A stretch of DNA of 64,000 bases, taken from positions 248,001-312,000 of the forward strand of contig JBFNFA010000003.1 in the NCBI GenBank assembly GCA_040797845.1. Direction: 5' to 3'. This stretch comes from Clostridium_AW sp040797845. GTDB taxonomy: Bacteria; Bacillota; Clostridia; Clostridiales; Clostridiaceae. The position numbers were made by a program, and so were the translations under genes. The notes beneath the pieces are model-generated. The model did not search any database, was not told the DNA's origin, and worked only from the letters and a program-made list of their open reading frames with translations. Shown here piece by piece: positions 54,180-62,310 of this stretch (within the stretch, counting starts at the first letter, position 1; each line of letters opens with the position of its first letter).

Positions 54180-54473
54180 ATGAGTGTTTTATTAGTGGGA
54201 GGAGACAGATTAGGAAATATCAAAGAAAACTTAAGAAAGAATGGCTTTGATAAAATTGCACATGTAACAGGAAGAAGAAATGTACATACGAAAATTAAAA
54301 TACCATGTGATACGGATTTAGTAGTAGTACTGACGGATTTTATAAACCATAAAGTTACAGAAACAATAAAGATGGAATGTAAAAAAAGAAATACAAAGAT
54401 AGTATATTCAAAACGTTCATGGGTTTATATGGAATGTATTATTAAAAACTGTATAGAAGAAGGAGTACAATAA
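54180..54473 (+). CDS. DUF2325 family protein, iron-regulated
   Basis: A 97-residue protein: SVLLVGGDRLGNIKENLRKNGF, AHVTGRRN, DLVVVLTDFINHKVTETIK and KIVYSKRSWVYME. This is the DUF2325 (Rossmann-like) family. Function unknown, but the perfect Fur box in its promoter puts it in the iron-limitation response. Ribosome site GAGAGGAG. Confidence 0.8.
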   Translation: MSVLLVGGDRLGNIKENLRKNGFDKIAHVTGRRNVHTKIKIPCDTDLVVVLTDFINHKVTETIKMECKKRNTKIVYSKRSWVYMECIIKNCIEEGVQ

Positions 54474-54492
54474 GAATTTATTAATGGTACTT

Positions 54493-54568
54493 AAGAAAGA
54501 ACTGAGTATATGGTGAGAGAAAGGCCTTTTGTTAGACCAAGTCACTCTATACTCAGTTTTCTTTTTTG
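54493..54568 (+). terminator. Long terminator hairpin after DUF2325
   Basis: Outer arms AACTGAGTATA/TATACTCAGTT with TTTTCTTTTTT after; inner loop of about 35 bases. Confidence 0.75.
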
Positions 54569-54600
54569 CATAGTCAATACTTGTGAAAAACTATAATTAA

Positions 54601-54707
54601 TTAAATATCTAAATGACTAAAAGAATTTCTATACTCAAGTGGTGTCATTTTAATAAGTTTTTTAAAAACAGTATTATAGTAATTTTGATTGTTAAAACCA
54701 CATCAGC
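54601..54707 (-). pseudogene. Remnant of an AraC-family regulator, C-terminus
   Basis: Read on the minus strand, about 35 codons give GFNNQNYYNTVFKKLIK followed by MTPLEYRNSF and a stop (complement of 54601-54603). This is the second helix-turn-helix and end of an AraC/XylS regulator (FNxxxYYNxVFKKxxxMTPxEYR). Just before it the bases GCTGATGT need one extra base to continue the frame (ADVGF). The N-terminal 250 or so codons are missing. Confidence 0.75.
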
Positions 54708-54711
54708 ATAT

Positions 54712-54819
54712 AAAAATAACAAAATTGTATACCTTGATTCTGAAATTTGGTATGTTGCTACAGGTGGATTTAACACAACTATGAATATGATCAATGAAGT
54801 AGAAGCTTCAGTTAAATAA
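54712..54819 (+). pseudogene. Remnant of an iron-siderophore binding protein, C-terminus
   Basis: The last 36 codons (KNNKIVYLDSEIWYVATGG, then a TTMNMINEVEASVK tail) match the end of FatB/YclQ-type siderophore-binding proteins, which close with ..IVYLDPEIWYLxxGG..T..MI.E. No signal peptide or lobes remain. Bases 54613-54711 are open in the same frame by chance, being the antisense of the AraC remnant. An own terminator follows. Confidence 0.7.
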
Positions 54820-54827
54820 TATATTTT

Positions 54828-54866
54828 AAAAGGTAGGTTATAGTTAAAGTTATAACCTATCTTTTA
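54828..54866 (+). terminator. Terminator after the siderophore-binding remnant
   Basis: AAAGGTAGGTTATA/TATAACCTATCTTTT stem, T-rich end; a relic of the lost transporter operon. Confidence 0.7.
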
Positions 54867-54895
54867 TATTAGGCAAGTCTTTTATATTAGGCAAG
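54860..54895. repeat. 18-bp tandem duplication
   Basis: TCTTTTATATTAGGCAAG occurs twice without a gap (54860-54877, 54878-54895), overlapping the end of the terminator. Confidence 0.9.
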
Positions 54896-54984
54896 GATTG
54901 GAAATAAAAATAAAAAATTACTTTCAATTATTGAGTATTAGTGTTAAAATAACAAATGGAGATTAGAGTATATAATTAAATATC

Positions 54985-55075
54985 TAGTGCTAGGGGTGCC
55001 AAACGGCTGAGAAAAGTTCAAACTTTAACCCTTCGAACCTGATGCGGATAAAACCGACGTAGGAAAGCTAAATTA
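54985..55075 (+). promoter_or_regulatory. TPP riboswitch
   Basis: Conserved THI elements are present in order: AGGGGTGCC (54992-55000), GGCTGAGA (55005-55012), ACCCTTCGAACCTGATGCGG (55028-55047) and ATAAAACCGACGTAGG. The P1 strand AGTGCTAGGGG can pair alternatively with CCCTAAGCACT (55088-55098), the left side of the terminator. So with TPP the terminator forms and the operon is off. Confidence 0.95.
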
Positions 55076-55091
55076 ATTTTATTGAAGCCCT

Positions 55092-55122
55092 AAGCACTGT
55101 TTTTATTACAGTGCTTTTTTTG
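55092..55122 (+). terminator. TPP riboswitch terminator
   Basis: Perfect 9-bp stem AAGCACTGT/ACAGTGCTT with eight T residues. Confidence 0.92.
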
Positions 55123-55168
55123 TTAAGTTTTAATAATTAGCTTTATATTTTTTATTAATGGAGGAAGT

Positions 55169-55906
55169 ATGTATATTGATGCTCACAACCATTTAGACTT
55201 TTATGGAGAGAATTTAAATAAGGCTTTAACTGTAATTAATGAAAATAATATAAAAACATTAGCATGTTCTATGGATGAGGAAAGCTATTTATTCGCAAGA
55301 AAACTTAGTGAAAAAAATTCACTTATAATACCCGCCTTTGGAGTTCACCCTTGGAGAGCTCATGAAAATTATAATAAATTAGAAAGCTTTGAAGAATATA
55401 TTAAAGAGACTTCGATAATTGGGGAAGTAGGGCTTGATTTTCACTGGGTTTTAGAAAAGGAAAGATATCCACTACAACTTAAAATACTTAAATATTTTTT
55501 AGAAGGGGCTAAAAAATATAATAAAGTTACCAATTTACATACTAAAGGTGCAGAAGGTGAAATACTTGATCTTATTAGAAGATATGATTTAAGAACTCCA
55601 ATAATCCATTGGTATAGCGGATCTTTAGAAGTTTTAAAGAAGCTTTTAGACATGGGATGTTATTTTACTATAAGTGTAGATGTTTCCTACTCTAAACTTA
55701 CCGATGATATAGTGAAATATCTTCCCATAGAGAGGATTTTAACAGAAACCGATGGACCAACGGCTTTAGAATGGGTAAATGGAGAATATGCTTACCCAAG
55801 CTATATTAAAAATATTATAAAAGAAATCTCTGCTATTAAGAGACTTTCAGAAGAAGAGATAAAAGAAACAATCTATAATAATTTTAGAAAATTAACTGAA
55901 ATTTAA
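55169..55906 (+). CDS. TatD-like metal-dependent hydrolase in the thiamine salvage operon
   Basis: A 245-residue amidohydrolase-fold protein. Metal ligands of the TatD family are all there: DAHNHLD (HxH, residues 4-10), GEVGLDF (Glu), NLHTKGAE (His), IHWYSG (His) and TETDGP (Asp). It is the first gene of a TPP-riboswitch operon containing thiXYZ, so a hydrolytic step in thiamine or pyrimidine salvage is more likely than DNA repair. A deformylase or amidase of a formyl-aminopyrimidine is a reasonable guess, not shown. Ribosome site GGAGG. Confidence 0.82.
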   Translation: MYIDAHNHLDFYGENLNKALTVINENNIKTLACSMDEESYLFARKLSEKNSLIIPAFGVHPWRAHENYNKLESFEEYIKETSIIGEVGLDFHWVLEKERYPLQLKILKYFLEGAKKYNKVTNLHTKGAEGEILDLIRRYDLRTPIIHWYSGSLEVLKKLLDMGCYFTISVDVSYSKLTDDIVKYLPIERILTETDGPTALEWVNGEYAYPSYIKNIIKEISAIKRLSEEEIKETIYNNFRKLTEI

Positions 55907-55930
55907 AATATTGAAAGCAGGTGAAAACAA

Positions 55931-56218
55931 ATGAAGAATGTTAATGTAAGTCTTCAAGTAATACCAAGTGTTCCTGAAGAAAGATTATACCCTGTGGTAG
56001 ATAAGGTTATAGAGTACATAGCATCTACGGGAGTAAAATATGAAGTGGGACCTATGGAAACTACTATGGAAGGAGATATAGACACTTTGTTAGAAATCGT
56101 TAAAAAAGCACAAAGCATATGTGCAGAAGAAGGTGCCTCAAGAGTATGTTCCGTAGTAAAGATTGACTACAAAAATGAAGGGGTAACTATGGATGAAAAA
56201 ATCTACAAATATAGATAG
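55931..56218 (+). CDS. MTH1187/YkoF-type thiamine-binding protein
   Basis: A 95-residue ferredoxin-like-fold protein: NVSLQVIPSVPEERLYPVVDKVIEYI, the core GVKYEVGPMETTMEGDID and ICAEEGASRVCSVVKIDY. The family binds thiamine or related pyrimidines. It overlaps the thiX gene by 26 bases. As a soluble cytosolic protein it may carry the imported pyrimidine to the hydrolase upstream. Confidence 0.88.
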   Translation: MKNVNVSLQVIPSVPEERLYPVVDKVIEYIASTGVKYEVGPMETTMEGDIDTLLEIVKKAQSICAEEGASRVCSVVKIDYKNEGVTMDEKIYKYR

Positions 56219-56945
56219 TAAAGTCTATCCTATAGCAACTATAATCCTTATAACCCTATTTTGGCAGATTATTGTGGTAGTAAAGAAGGTACCTCATTAT
56301 ATACTCCCAGCTCCTACAGATATTATAAAAGCTTTATATAGTGATTATGAACTTATTTTATCTCACACTAAGGTTACCCTTTATGAGGCTTTTGTGGGTT
56401 TTGGATTATCTTTAATTTTTTCATTTATACTTGCTATAGTAATGGATAGTTTTGAAATTGTAAAAAAGGCCTTTTACCCTATTTTAGTTATATCTCAAAC
56501 CATACCAACCATAGCTATAGCACCATTATTTATTATATGGTTTGGCTTTGGAACTTTGCCTAAAATTATAGTGGTAATTATGGTATGTTTTTTCCCAATA
56601 GTAATAAGTTTAGTAGATGGGTTAGAAAAGATAGATAAGGATTATCTTCGTCTATTTCATTCTATGAAGGCATCAAAACTTCAAACTTTTTATCACTTAA
56701 AACTTCCTTATGCCATGGTAAATCTTCTATCTGGCCTTAAAATTGCAGCTACTTATATGATAATGTCAGCAGTAGTTGGAGAATGGCTAGGAGGAGATAA
56801 AGGTATAGGAGTTTATATAGTAAGATCAAAAAATGCTTACGCCCTAGATAAGGTATTTGCTTCAATTTTAGTAGTAGTCATAGTTAGCATATTAATAATT
56901 TATATAATAGACTTTATAGGAAATAAATTAGTTCATTGGAAGTAA
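56193..56945 (+). CDS. thiX: Thiamine-precursor ABC transporter permease
   Basis: A 250-residue permease with six helices and the SsuC/TauC-type EAA loop (FHSMKASKLQTFYHLKLPYAM). HYILPAPTDIIKALY and VGFGLSLIFSFILAIVMD are family features. Encoded between the thiamine-binding protein and thiY under the TPP riboswitch; imports a thiamine breakdown product such as formyl-aminomethyl-pyrimidine. Confidence 0.88.
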   Translation: MKKSTNIDSKVYPIATIILITLFWQIIVVVKKVPHYILPAPTDIIKALYSDYELILSHTKVTLYEAFVGFGLSLIFSFILAIVMDSFEIVKKAFYPILVISQTIPTIAIAPLFIIWFGFGTLPKIIVVIMVCFFPIVISLVDGLEKIDKDYLRLFHSMKASKLQTFYHLKLPYAMVNLLSGLKIAATYMIMSAVVGEWLGGDKGIGVYIVRSKNAYALDKVFASILVVVIVSILIIYIIDFIGNKLVHWK

Positions 56946-56970
56946 AATCAGAGAGGAGTAAATAAACATT

Positions 56971-57975
56971 ATGAAAAGAAAAAAATTAACATGGCTAATA
57001 AGTATTCTTGGAGTTACTGCTTTATTATTTTCAGGCTGTGCCTCAAATAAAGCTGAAGATACAGGAAAAAATGGATTGGAAAAAACTACAGTTATATTAG
57101 ACTGGACACCAAACACAAATCATACAGGATTATATGTAGCTTTAGAAAAAGGATATTTTAAAGAAGAAGGATTGGACGTGGAGATTGTCCAGCCTTCAGA
57201 AGGTTCTTCCACTACCCTTATAGCTACAGGAAAAGGTGATTTTGGAGTTAGCTATCAGGAGGATGTTACCTATGCATTAACCGGCAAAGAACCTCTACCA
57301 GTAAAGGCTATTGCTACTATAATACAAAACAACACTTCAGGCTTTGCATCTCCTAAGAGTAAAAATATAAATACTGTTAAAGATTTTGAAGGAAAAGTCT
57401 ATGGAGGATGGGGTTCACCATCTGAAGAAGCGGTATTAAAGGCGGTTATGGAGAACAATGGAGCAGACTATGAAAAGGTTAGAAATATAAGTATAGGTAA
57501 TGATGATTTTTTTGCAGCAACCCAAAAAAATATTGATATAGCTTGGATCTTTGAAGGATGGACAGGGATTGATGCCAAACTAAAAGGTGTAGATATAAAT
57601 TATATTCCTGTTAAAGATTTGCATCCAGCTTTAAACTACTATACTCCAATTTTAATAACTAATAATAAAATGATAAATGAAAAACCTGATAAAGTTAAAA
57701 AGTTTTTAAAAGCTACAGAAAAAGGATATAAATTCGCTATAGAAAATCCAGAAGAAAGTGCAAAAATGTTATTAAAACATGCTCCAGAAATAGATGAAAA
57801 ACTTGCAATAGAAAGCCAAAAATTTTTAGCTAAAGAATATGCTAAAGATGCTCCGAAATGGGGAATAATGAAAGAAGAGATTTGGAGAGACTATGCCAAA
57901 TTCATGAAAGACGCAGGATTAATAGATAAGGAGTTAAAGGTTGAAGATGCATTCACCAATGAATTCTTACAGTAA
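56971..57975 (+). CDS. thiY: Thiamine-precursor binding lipoprotein (NMT1/THI5 family)
   Basis: A 334-residue binding protein. Lipobox FSGC gives Cys23 as the lipid anchor. The mature part starts with TTVILDWTPNTNHTGLYVALEKGYFKEEGLDVE (in part), the hallmark of NMT1/THI5 pyrimidine-binding proteins, followed by FGVSYQEDV and GGWGSPSEEAVL. Specificity for formyl-aminopyrimidine is inferred from the family and the riboswitch. Confidence 0.9.
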   Translation: MKRKKLTWLISILGVTALLFSGCASNKAEDTGKNGLEKTTVILDWTPNTNHTGLYVALEKGYFKEEGLDVEIVQPSEGSSTTLIATGKGDFGVSYQEDVTYALTGKEPLPVKAIATIIQNNTSGFASPKSKNINTVKDFEGKVYGGWGSPSEEAVLKAVMENNGADYEKVRNISIGNDDFFAATQKNIDIAWIFEGWTGIDAKLKGVDINYIPVKDLHPALNYYTPILITNNKMINEKPDKVKKFLKATEKGYKFAIENPEESAKMLLKHAPEIDEKLAIESQKFLAKEYAKDAPKWGIMKEEIWRDYAKFMKDAGLIDKELKVEDAFTNEFLQ

Positions 57976-58690
57976 TAAAGAATATCTTATAAATTTAAAT
58001 AATGTAGATAAAAAATATGGAGAAATCCAAATACTAAAGGATATAAGCATAAAAGTTAGTAAGGGAGAATTTATATCCTTAATAGGGCCTAGTGGTTGTG
58101 GGAAAAGTACTATTTTCAATATAATTACAGGACTCACATCTAAGGATAGTGGAGAAATTATAGTTAATGGAAATATAGGCTATATGCAACAAAAGGATTT
58201 ACTTCTCCCTTGGAAAAATATCATGGACAATGTTTCATTACCGCTGATACTAAAGGGTGTTGAAAAAAAGGTTGCCTATGAGAAAGTTAAAAAATATCTT
58301 CCTATAGTAGGATTAGAGGGATATGAAGATAAATATCCCTCTCAGCTCTCAGGAGGAATGAAACAAAGGGCAAGTTTTTTAAGGACATTTATGACCTCTG
58401 AAGAAATAATGCTTCTAGATGAGTCTTTTGGATCCTTAGATTCAATAACAAAGGGAAAAATGCAAAAATGGCTGTTAGAAATGAAAGAAAAATTAAATAA
58501 TACTATACTTTTTATTACTCATGACATAGAAGAGGCACTTTTTTTATCTGATAGAATATATGTATTATCAGATAAACCAGCTAGCATTAAAAAGGAAATT
58601 ACCCTAGATTTTCATAATGGTGACAAATTAAATAGATTGTTGTCGCCAGAGTTATTGATTTTAAAGGATGAGATCATAAAATTATTGTAA
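57947..58690 (+). CDS. thiZ: Thiamine-precursor ABC transporter ATPase
   Basis: About 247 residues. Walker A GPSGCGKST, Q-loop MQQKDLLLPW, signature LSGGMKQR, Walker B IMLLDESFGSLD (Ser replaces the usual Pro) and switch histidine FITHDIEEAL. This is the nitrate/sulfonate/thiamine subfamily. It overlaps thiY by about 28 bases; the exact start (57947 or 57959) is uncertain. Confidence 0.9.
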   Translation: MHSPMNSYSNKEYLINLNNVDKKYGEIQILKDISIKVSKGEFISLIGPSGCGKSTIFNIITGLTSKDSGEIIVNGNIGYMQQKDLLLPWKNIMDNVSLPLILKGVEKKVAYEKVKKYLPIVGLEGYEDKYPSQLSGGMKQRASFLRTFMTSEEIMLLDESFGSLDSITKGKMQKWLLEMKEKLNNTILFITHDIEEALFLSDRIYVLSDKPASIKKEITLDFHNGDKLNRLLSPELLILKDEIIKLL

Positions 58691-58747
58691 AATTCACTTC
58701 TTTTTCTGAAATTATTGGATTAATTTGAGAAAAAGTTGAAAAAATTG

Positions 58748-58781
58748 CAAAAGTAATCCCCAATGGGATTGCTTTTTTCTT
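58748..58781 (+). terminator. Terminator of the thi operon
   Basis: AAAAGTAATCCC/GGGATTGCTTTT stem, 4-base loop, T-run. Confidence 0.85.
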
Positions 58782-58829
58782 TAATTATCATTAAAATTAA
58801 ATGGTAATGTATTCAGGAGGGTTTGGCCA

Positions 58830-59201
58830 ATGAAGATATTGATAATCGATGATTCTAGCTTTTCACAAAAAGTCACTAATAACTTATTGAAGAAATATTT
58901 ACAGGATTTTTCTGTCCACTTTGCTGCTGATGGACAAGAGGGTTATGAAAAATATAAAATCTTAAATCCAGATTATACTTTTGTGGATTTATTGATGCCA
59001 AAAGTGAATGGAATGGAGCTTATAAAAAAGATTAGAGAAGAAGATAAGGACGCTAAGATAGTTGTAATTTCAGCAGATGTTCAAGTAAGTGTAAAGGAAG
59101 AAGCAGAACAATTAGGGGTTATGACTTTTATAAATAAACCATTTAATGATGATAAAGCAAAGTTTGTAAGTCAATTAATAAGGAATGATATAAATGAGTG
59201 A
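58830..59201 (+). CDS. CheY-like single-domain response regulator
   Basis: A 123-residue receiver: ILIIDDSS acidic pair (Asp7, Asp8), phosphoacceptor Asp53 (TFVDLLMPKVNG), Ser/Thr in VVISAD and lysine in INKPF. There is no output domain. It is the first gene of an operon with a CheC-type phosphatase and a GGDEF protein, so it probably signals through them. Ribosome site AGGAGGG. Confidence 0.92.
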   Translation: MKILIIDDSSFSQKVTNNLLKKYLQDFSVHFAADGQEGYEKYKILNPDYTFVDLLMPKVNGMELIKKIREEDKDAKIVVISADVQVSVKEEAEQLGVMTFINKPFNDDKAKFVSQLIRNDINE

Positions 59202-59829
59202 TAATGATTTAAGATATGATGCATTAAAAGAGTTATTTAATATAAGTGTTGGAAAGGCTGCGTCCATGCTCTCAGAAATGATTAATAGTAAAATTATATT
59301 GGATGTACCTTATGTAGATATAATACATGTTGTCAGTGAAGAACTTAAAATTGAGAATTATCTTCCTAAAGTATTGGAAGGGGCATTAATGGTGTCCTCA
59401 ATCTCATTTAAAGAACAATTAACTGGACAAGCAAATTTAATATTTCCAGCAGATAAAATGAAAACTTTTATAAATGTTTGTATAAATAATGAGGAACCTA
59501 ATACAGAAATTCATATGGATTTTACTGATGTTGATTATGATATAATTAAAGAAATTGGAAACATAATTTTAAACTCAATAATTGGAGAAATAGGCAATTA
59601 TATAAACATTAAATTAAACTACTCTATTCCAGAAGTTAAGATCTTTGATAGAATTGATTTTGCTAAGGATATTGAGAGCAAAGAAAATACTCACATATTA
59701 ATGCTTTATATTACATTTAACATAGATAATGTTAAAATAGATGGTGCAATAATAATTGACTTAACTATAAATTCCCTAAACGAAATAATAAATAAAATAG
59801 ATATGATGGTAGATGATTTATATGGATAA
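59194..59829 (+). CDS. CheC-family phosphatase
   Basis: A 211-residue protein with two complete CheC active sites, each ExxN followed by exactly 22 residues and a Pro: ELFN..P near the N-terminus, and EIGN..P near residue 125. CheC removes phosphate from CheY-type receivers; the receiver encoded immediately upstream (8-base overlap) is the likely substrate. The rest has the CheC/CheX alpha-beta fold. Confidence 0.88.
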   Translation: MSDNDLRYDALKELFNISVGKAASMLSEMINSKIILDVPYVDIIHVVSEELKIENYLPKVLEGALMVSSISFKEQLTGQANLIFPADKMKTFINVCINNEEPNTEIHMDFTDVDYDIIKEIGNIILNSIIGEIGNYINIKLNYSIPEVKIFDRIDFAKDIESKENTHILMLYITFNIDNVKIDGAIIIDLTINSLNEIINKIDMMVDDLYG

Positions 59830-60739
59830 GGTTTTAAGAAGCATATTAAATTTAATAAATGAAGGAACCATAATATTAAATGAAGAGCTCCAAATAATAT
59901 TTTGGAATGATTATATGGAAAAAATAACCAAAATCTCTATGGAAGAAGTTTTGAATAAAAATATATATGAAGTTATGCCAAAGCTGAATAAAAGTTACTT
60001 TATTAAATCCATTGAGAATGTTTTAAATGACGGATGTAAAATGTTCTTCTCTGCTGCGATACATAAAGGTATAGTTAATGACAATGAAAATTTTAATATT
60101 AAAATAAGCTCCATAGATAAAAATGATAGAAAATTTATACTTTTAGAATTTATAAATGTAACAAATCAATTTGCTCGAATAAATCAACTTAAAGAATATG
60201 TTAATAAACTATACAATATGAATGAAGAGCTAAAGGAAAAGGAAGAAACCATAACCAAATTAGCCTACTATGATGGATTAACTGGATTAGCCAATAGAAC
60301 TCTATTCCATGAAACAGCAGAAAGACTTATAGAGGAAGCTAAGGAAAATAATACTATATTAGGACTGTTGTTTATAGATTTAGATGAATTCAAATTTATT
60401 AACGACACTTACGGACATAGTGTTGGAGATGAAGTTTTAATAAATGTTGCTAAATCTTTAGTAGAATGCGTAAGAGATGGAGATATGGTTTGTAGATTTG
60501 GAGGAGATGAATTTTTAATTATTATACCTAATCTAAGGAGCAGTGAGGATTTAGAGAATATAATTAAAAGGATTTTAAATTCCAAAGATAAATTTGCTGA
60601 AAATATAAATTCTAATATAGAAGTATCTTTTAGTATAGGATCTAGTATTTATCCTTATAATGGAGAAGATATAAATACACTAATACAAAAGGCTGACAAA
60701 GCAATGTATGTAGCAAAAGGTAAAGTGGTAAATTATTAA
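59822..60739 (+). CDS. PAS-GGDEF diguanylate cyclase
   Basis: About 305 residues. PAS domain (about 1-115: IILNEELQIIFWNDYMEKI), a short coiled coil (about 120-150), then GGDEF (about 155-305) with an intact active site RFGGDEF and an inhibitory I-site RDGD five residues before it. It should make cyclic di-GMP with product inhibition. No membrane segment. ATG 59822 overlaps the cheC stop by eight bases. Confidence 0.92.
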   Translation: MDKVLRSILNLINEGTIILNEELQIIFWNDYMEKITKISMEEVLNKNIYEVMPKLNKSYFIKSIENVLNDGCKMFFSAAIHKGIVNDNENFNIKISSIDKNDRKFILLEFINVTNQFARINQLKEYVNKLYNMNEELKEKEETITKLAYYDGLTGLANRTLFHETAERLIEEAKENNTILGLLFIDLDEFKFINDTYGHSVGDEVLINVAKSLVECVRDGDMVCRFGGDEFLIIIPNLRSSEDLENIIKRILNSKDKFAENINSNIEVSFSIGSSIYPYNGEDINTLIQKADKAMYVAKGKVVNY

Positions 60740-60770
60740 GCCGATTTTCTTTAAGGAGAATCGGTTTTTA
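60739..60770 (+). terminator. Terminator of the receiver/CheC/GGDEF operon
   Basis: CCGATTTTCT/AGGAGAATCGG hairpin followed by TTTTTATT. Confidence 0.75.
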
Positions 60771-60860
60771 TTATATATAATATTAATAGGAGGAAAAGGC
60801 TTTTCTTTATAGAATAGTACTATTGATATGGTTAAATATTTAGAAAGGTAGATGAAATAA

Positions 60861-61172
60861 ATGGAAAAGGATTTAGAGTTTAAATATGGAGATCAAGAGC
60901 AAGTTATACAGTATAATTCTGGAGATAAGATGAATTTTACATTTCCACAAGGAGCGGTTTTCTTTGTAGGAAGTAACGAAGGAATGGTATTATGTAATAA
61001 GATAAGCATATTTAAAGAAGAGCTTGGATATCAAATTCATACAAAAATTGAGCTGCGCAATGATGAAAATATAATAGGTGTTTTCTTCGTTGATGTAGAG
61101 AAAAGTATTCAAATAATACTGTCTTCAGACGATACCTTATTTAAAGCAGCATTTATTTACAATGCTTTTTAA
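60861..61172 (+). CDS. Small protein of unknown function
   Basis: A 103-residue soluble protein, beta-rich by look: QVIQYNSGDKMNFTFPQGAVFFVGSNEG, then IHTKIELRNDENIIGVFFVDVEKS. No recognised family. Ribosome site AAAGG at fair spacing, own terminator. Monocistronic. Confidence 0.55.
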   Translation: MEKDLEFKYGDQEQVIQYNSGDKMNFTFPQGAVFFVGSNEGMVLCNKISIFKEELGYQIHTKIELRNDENIIGVFFVDVEKSIQIILSSDDTLFKAAFIYNAF

Positions 61173-61207
61173 AAAAATATTTTACTCAATAAAAATTTAA
61201 AAAGATA

Positions 61208-61240
61208 AAAGCCTTATAGTTTGAAACTATAAGGTTTTTG
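61208..61240 (+). terminator. Terminator of the 60861 gene
   Basis: Perfect 11-base arms CCTTATAGTTT/AAACTATAAGG; TTTTTG tail. Confidence 0.85.
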
Positions 61241-61337
61241 TTCTATATATTCTATATAAATGAAGGAATCACATGATATTATAATATGTATCTACGATTA
61301 GTACTATGATGATATAAGGTGCTATTTCTATAAATGA

Positions 61338-61748
61338 TTATTTTACTAAATATTCTATAGCTTTTTTGGTAGTAAGAGTTATGTTATCAGGTAAATTATC
61401 AATAGAAAACCATTTAATATCTTTATGTTTATTCGGTTCCATGTTTTTTACCTCTCCTTTTATAATCTTTACTAAAAAGCTAGGAGCCACCCAATGAGAT
61501 TTCTCTTCTACTAGGATATGGTTAGTAACACCTAAGAGCTTAATTATATCAATTTCTACACCCAATTCCTCCTTGACTTCTCTCTTAATACTATCTTCAA
61601 TTGTATCAAAAAACTCTACTTTACCACCTGGTATAGACCAGTATCCAGCTTCTGGTGATCTTTCTCTCAGTAGTAGAAGTATTTCTTCATTATCATTTAA
61701 AATTACGGCACCAACACCGACGCCAATATAATCTTGTCCTATTTTCAT
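61338..61748 (-). CDS. Nudix hydrolase
   Basis: About 136 residues. Nudix box GGKVEFFDTIEDSIKREVKE then ELGV: the REVKEELG core is intact, while Asp replaces the first Glu of the G-x5-E element. N-terminal YIGVGVGAVILNDNEEILLLLR is typical of nucleotide-clearing Nudix enzymes. ATG 61748 follows GGAGTG on the minus strand; the upstream in-frame start lacks a site. Substrate unknown. Confidence 0.9.
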   Translation of the reverse strand: MKIGQDYIGVGVGAVILNDNEEILLLLRERSPEAGYWSIPGGKVEFFDTIEDSIKREVKEELGVEIDIIKLLGVTNHILVEEKSHWVAPSFLVKIIKGEVKNMEPNKHKDIKWFSIDNLPDNITLTTKKAIEYLVK

Positions 61749-61870
61749 TATGCAATCACTCCAAATCAATATTATTAATTGTCTAACTTATTAATATTTA
61801 TCAAATTCTAAATAAGTATGGTAGCTAATTTACTAAAATATAATATAATTATTATAAATTTAAAGTGTAA

Positions 61871-62158
61871 TTACTCATTTTCTTTAGTTTTTGTAGCTTT
61901 CATATCTTTTGCACCTCTTTTGTCTTTTTTATCTTTTGAAGTTTTCGTATCTTCCGTATCCCTTGCTTCTTTTGCTGCCAGTCTTGCCTCTAGGCTCTGT
62001 TGCTGAGCTGCAATAGTTAATATTAAAGCTCCTACTGCAGCTAGGAAATTTCCTAAAACATTTGACTCATCTGCTGTTCTGCCTTCTGTTAAAGCGATGG
62101 CTACTATGTTGGCTAAAGTAGCTAATTCCTGAGGGCTTATATCATTTATATAACCCAA
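61871..62158 (-). CDS. Small clostridial protein with Lys-rich tail
   Basis: A 95-residue protein. Residues 1-50 are helical and hydrophobic (LATLANIVAIALTEGRTADE, VLGNFLAAVGALILTIAAQQQ), then a highly charged tail of Lys, Asp, Glu and Thr with KDKKDKRG repeats. Looks like a membrane- or spore-associated protein; family not assigned. The ribosome site GGGAGAG is present. The next gene, divergent, also encodes a very Lys-rich small protein. Confidence 0.65.
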   Translation of the reverse strand: MGYINDISPQELATLANIVAIALTEGRTADESNVLGNFLAAVGALILTIAAQQQSLEARLAAKEARDTEDTKTSKDKKDKRGAKDMKATKTKENE

Positions 62159-62310
62159 TTTAATCTCTCCCTTATATTACATAGTATATTAAATGCAATA
62201 TAGATGCAAATTGTTAAGGATTTAATAATTAGTAATTTTATTTTTAGGAATCTTTTTATCATTATCCTCATAAAATTAATTATATTTAATTATAGAAGGG
62301 GGCATATATA

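Noticed and set aside
54613..54711. N-terminal part of an apparent 68-residue protein
   Set aside because: These codons are antisense to the AraC remnant; only the last 36 codons match a known family.
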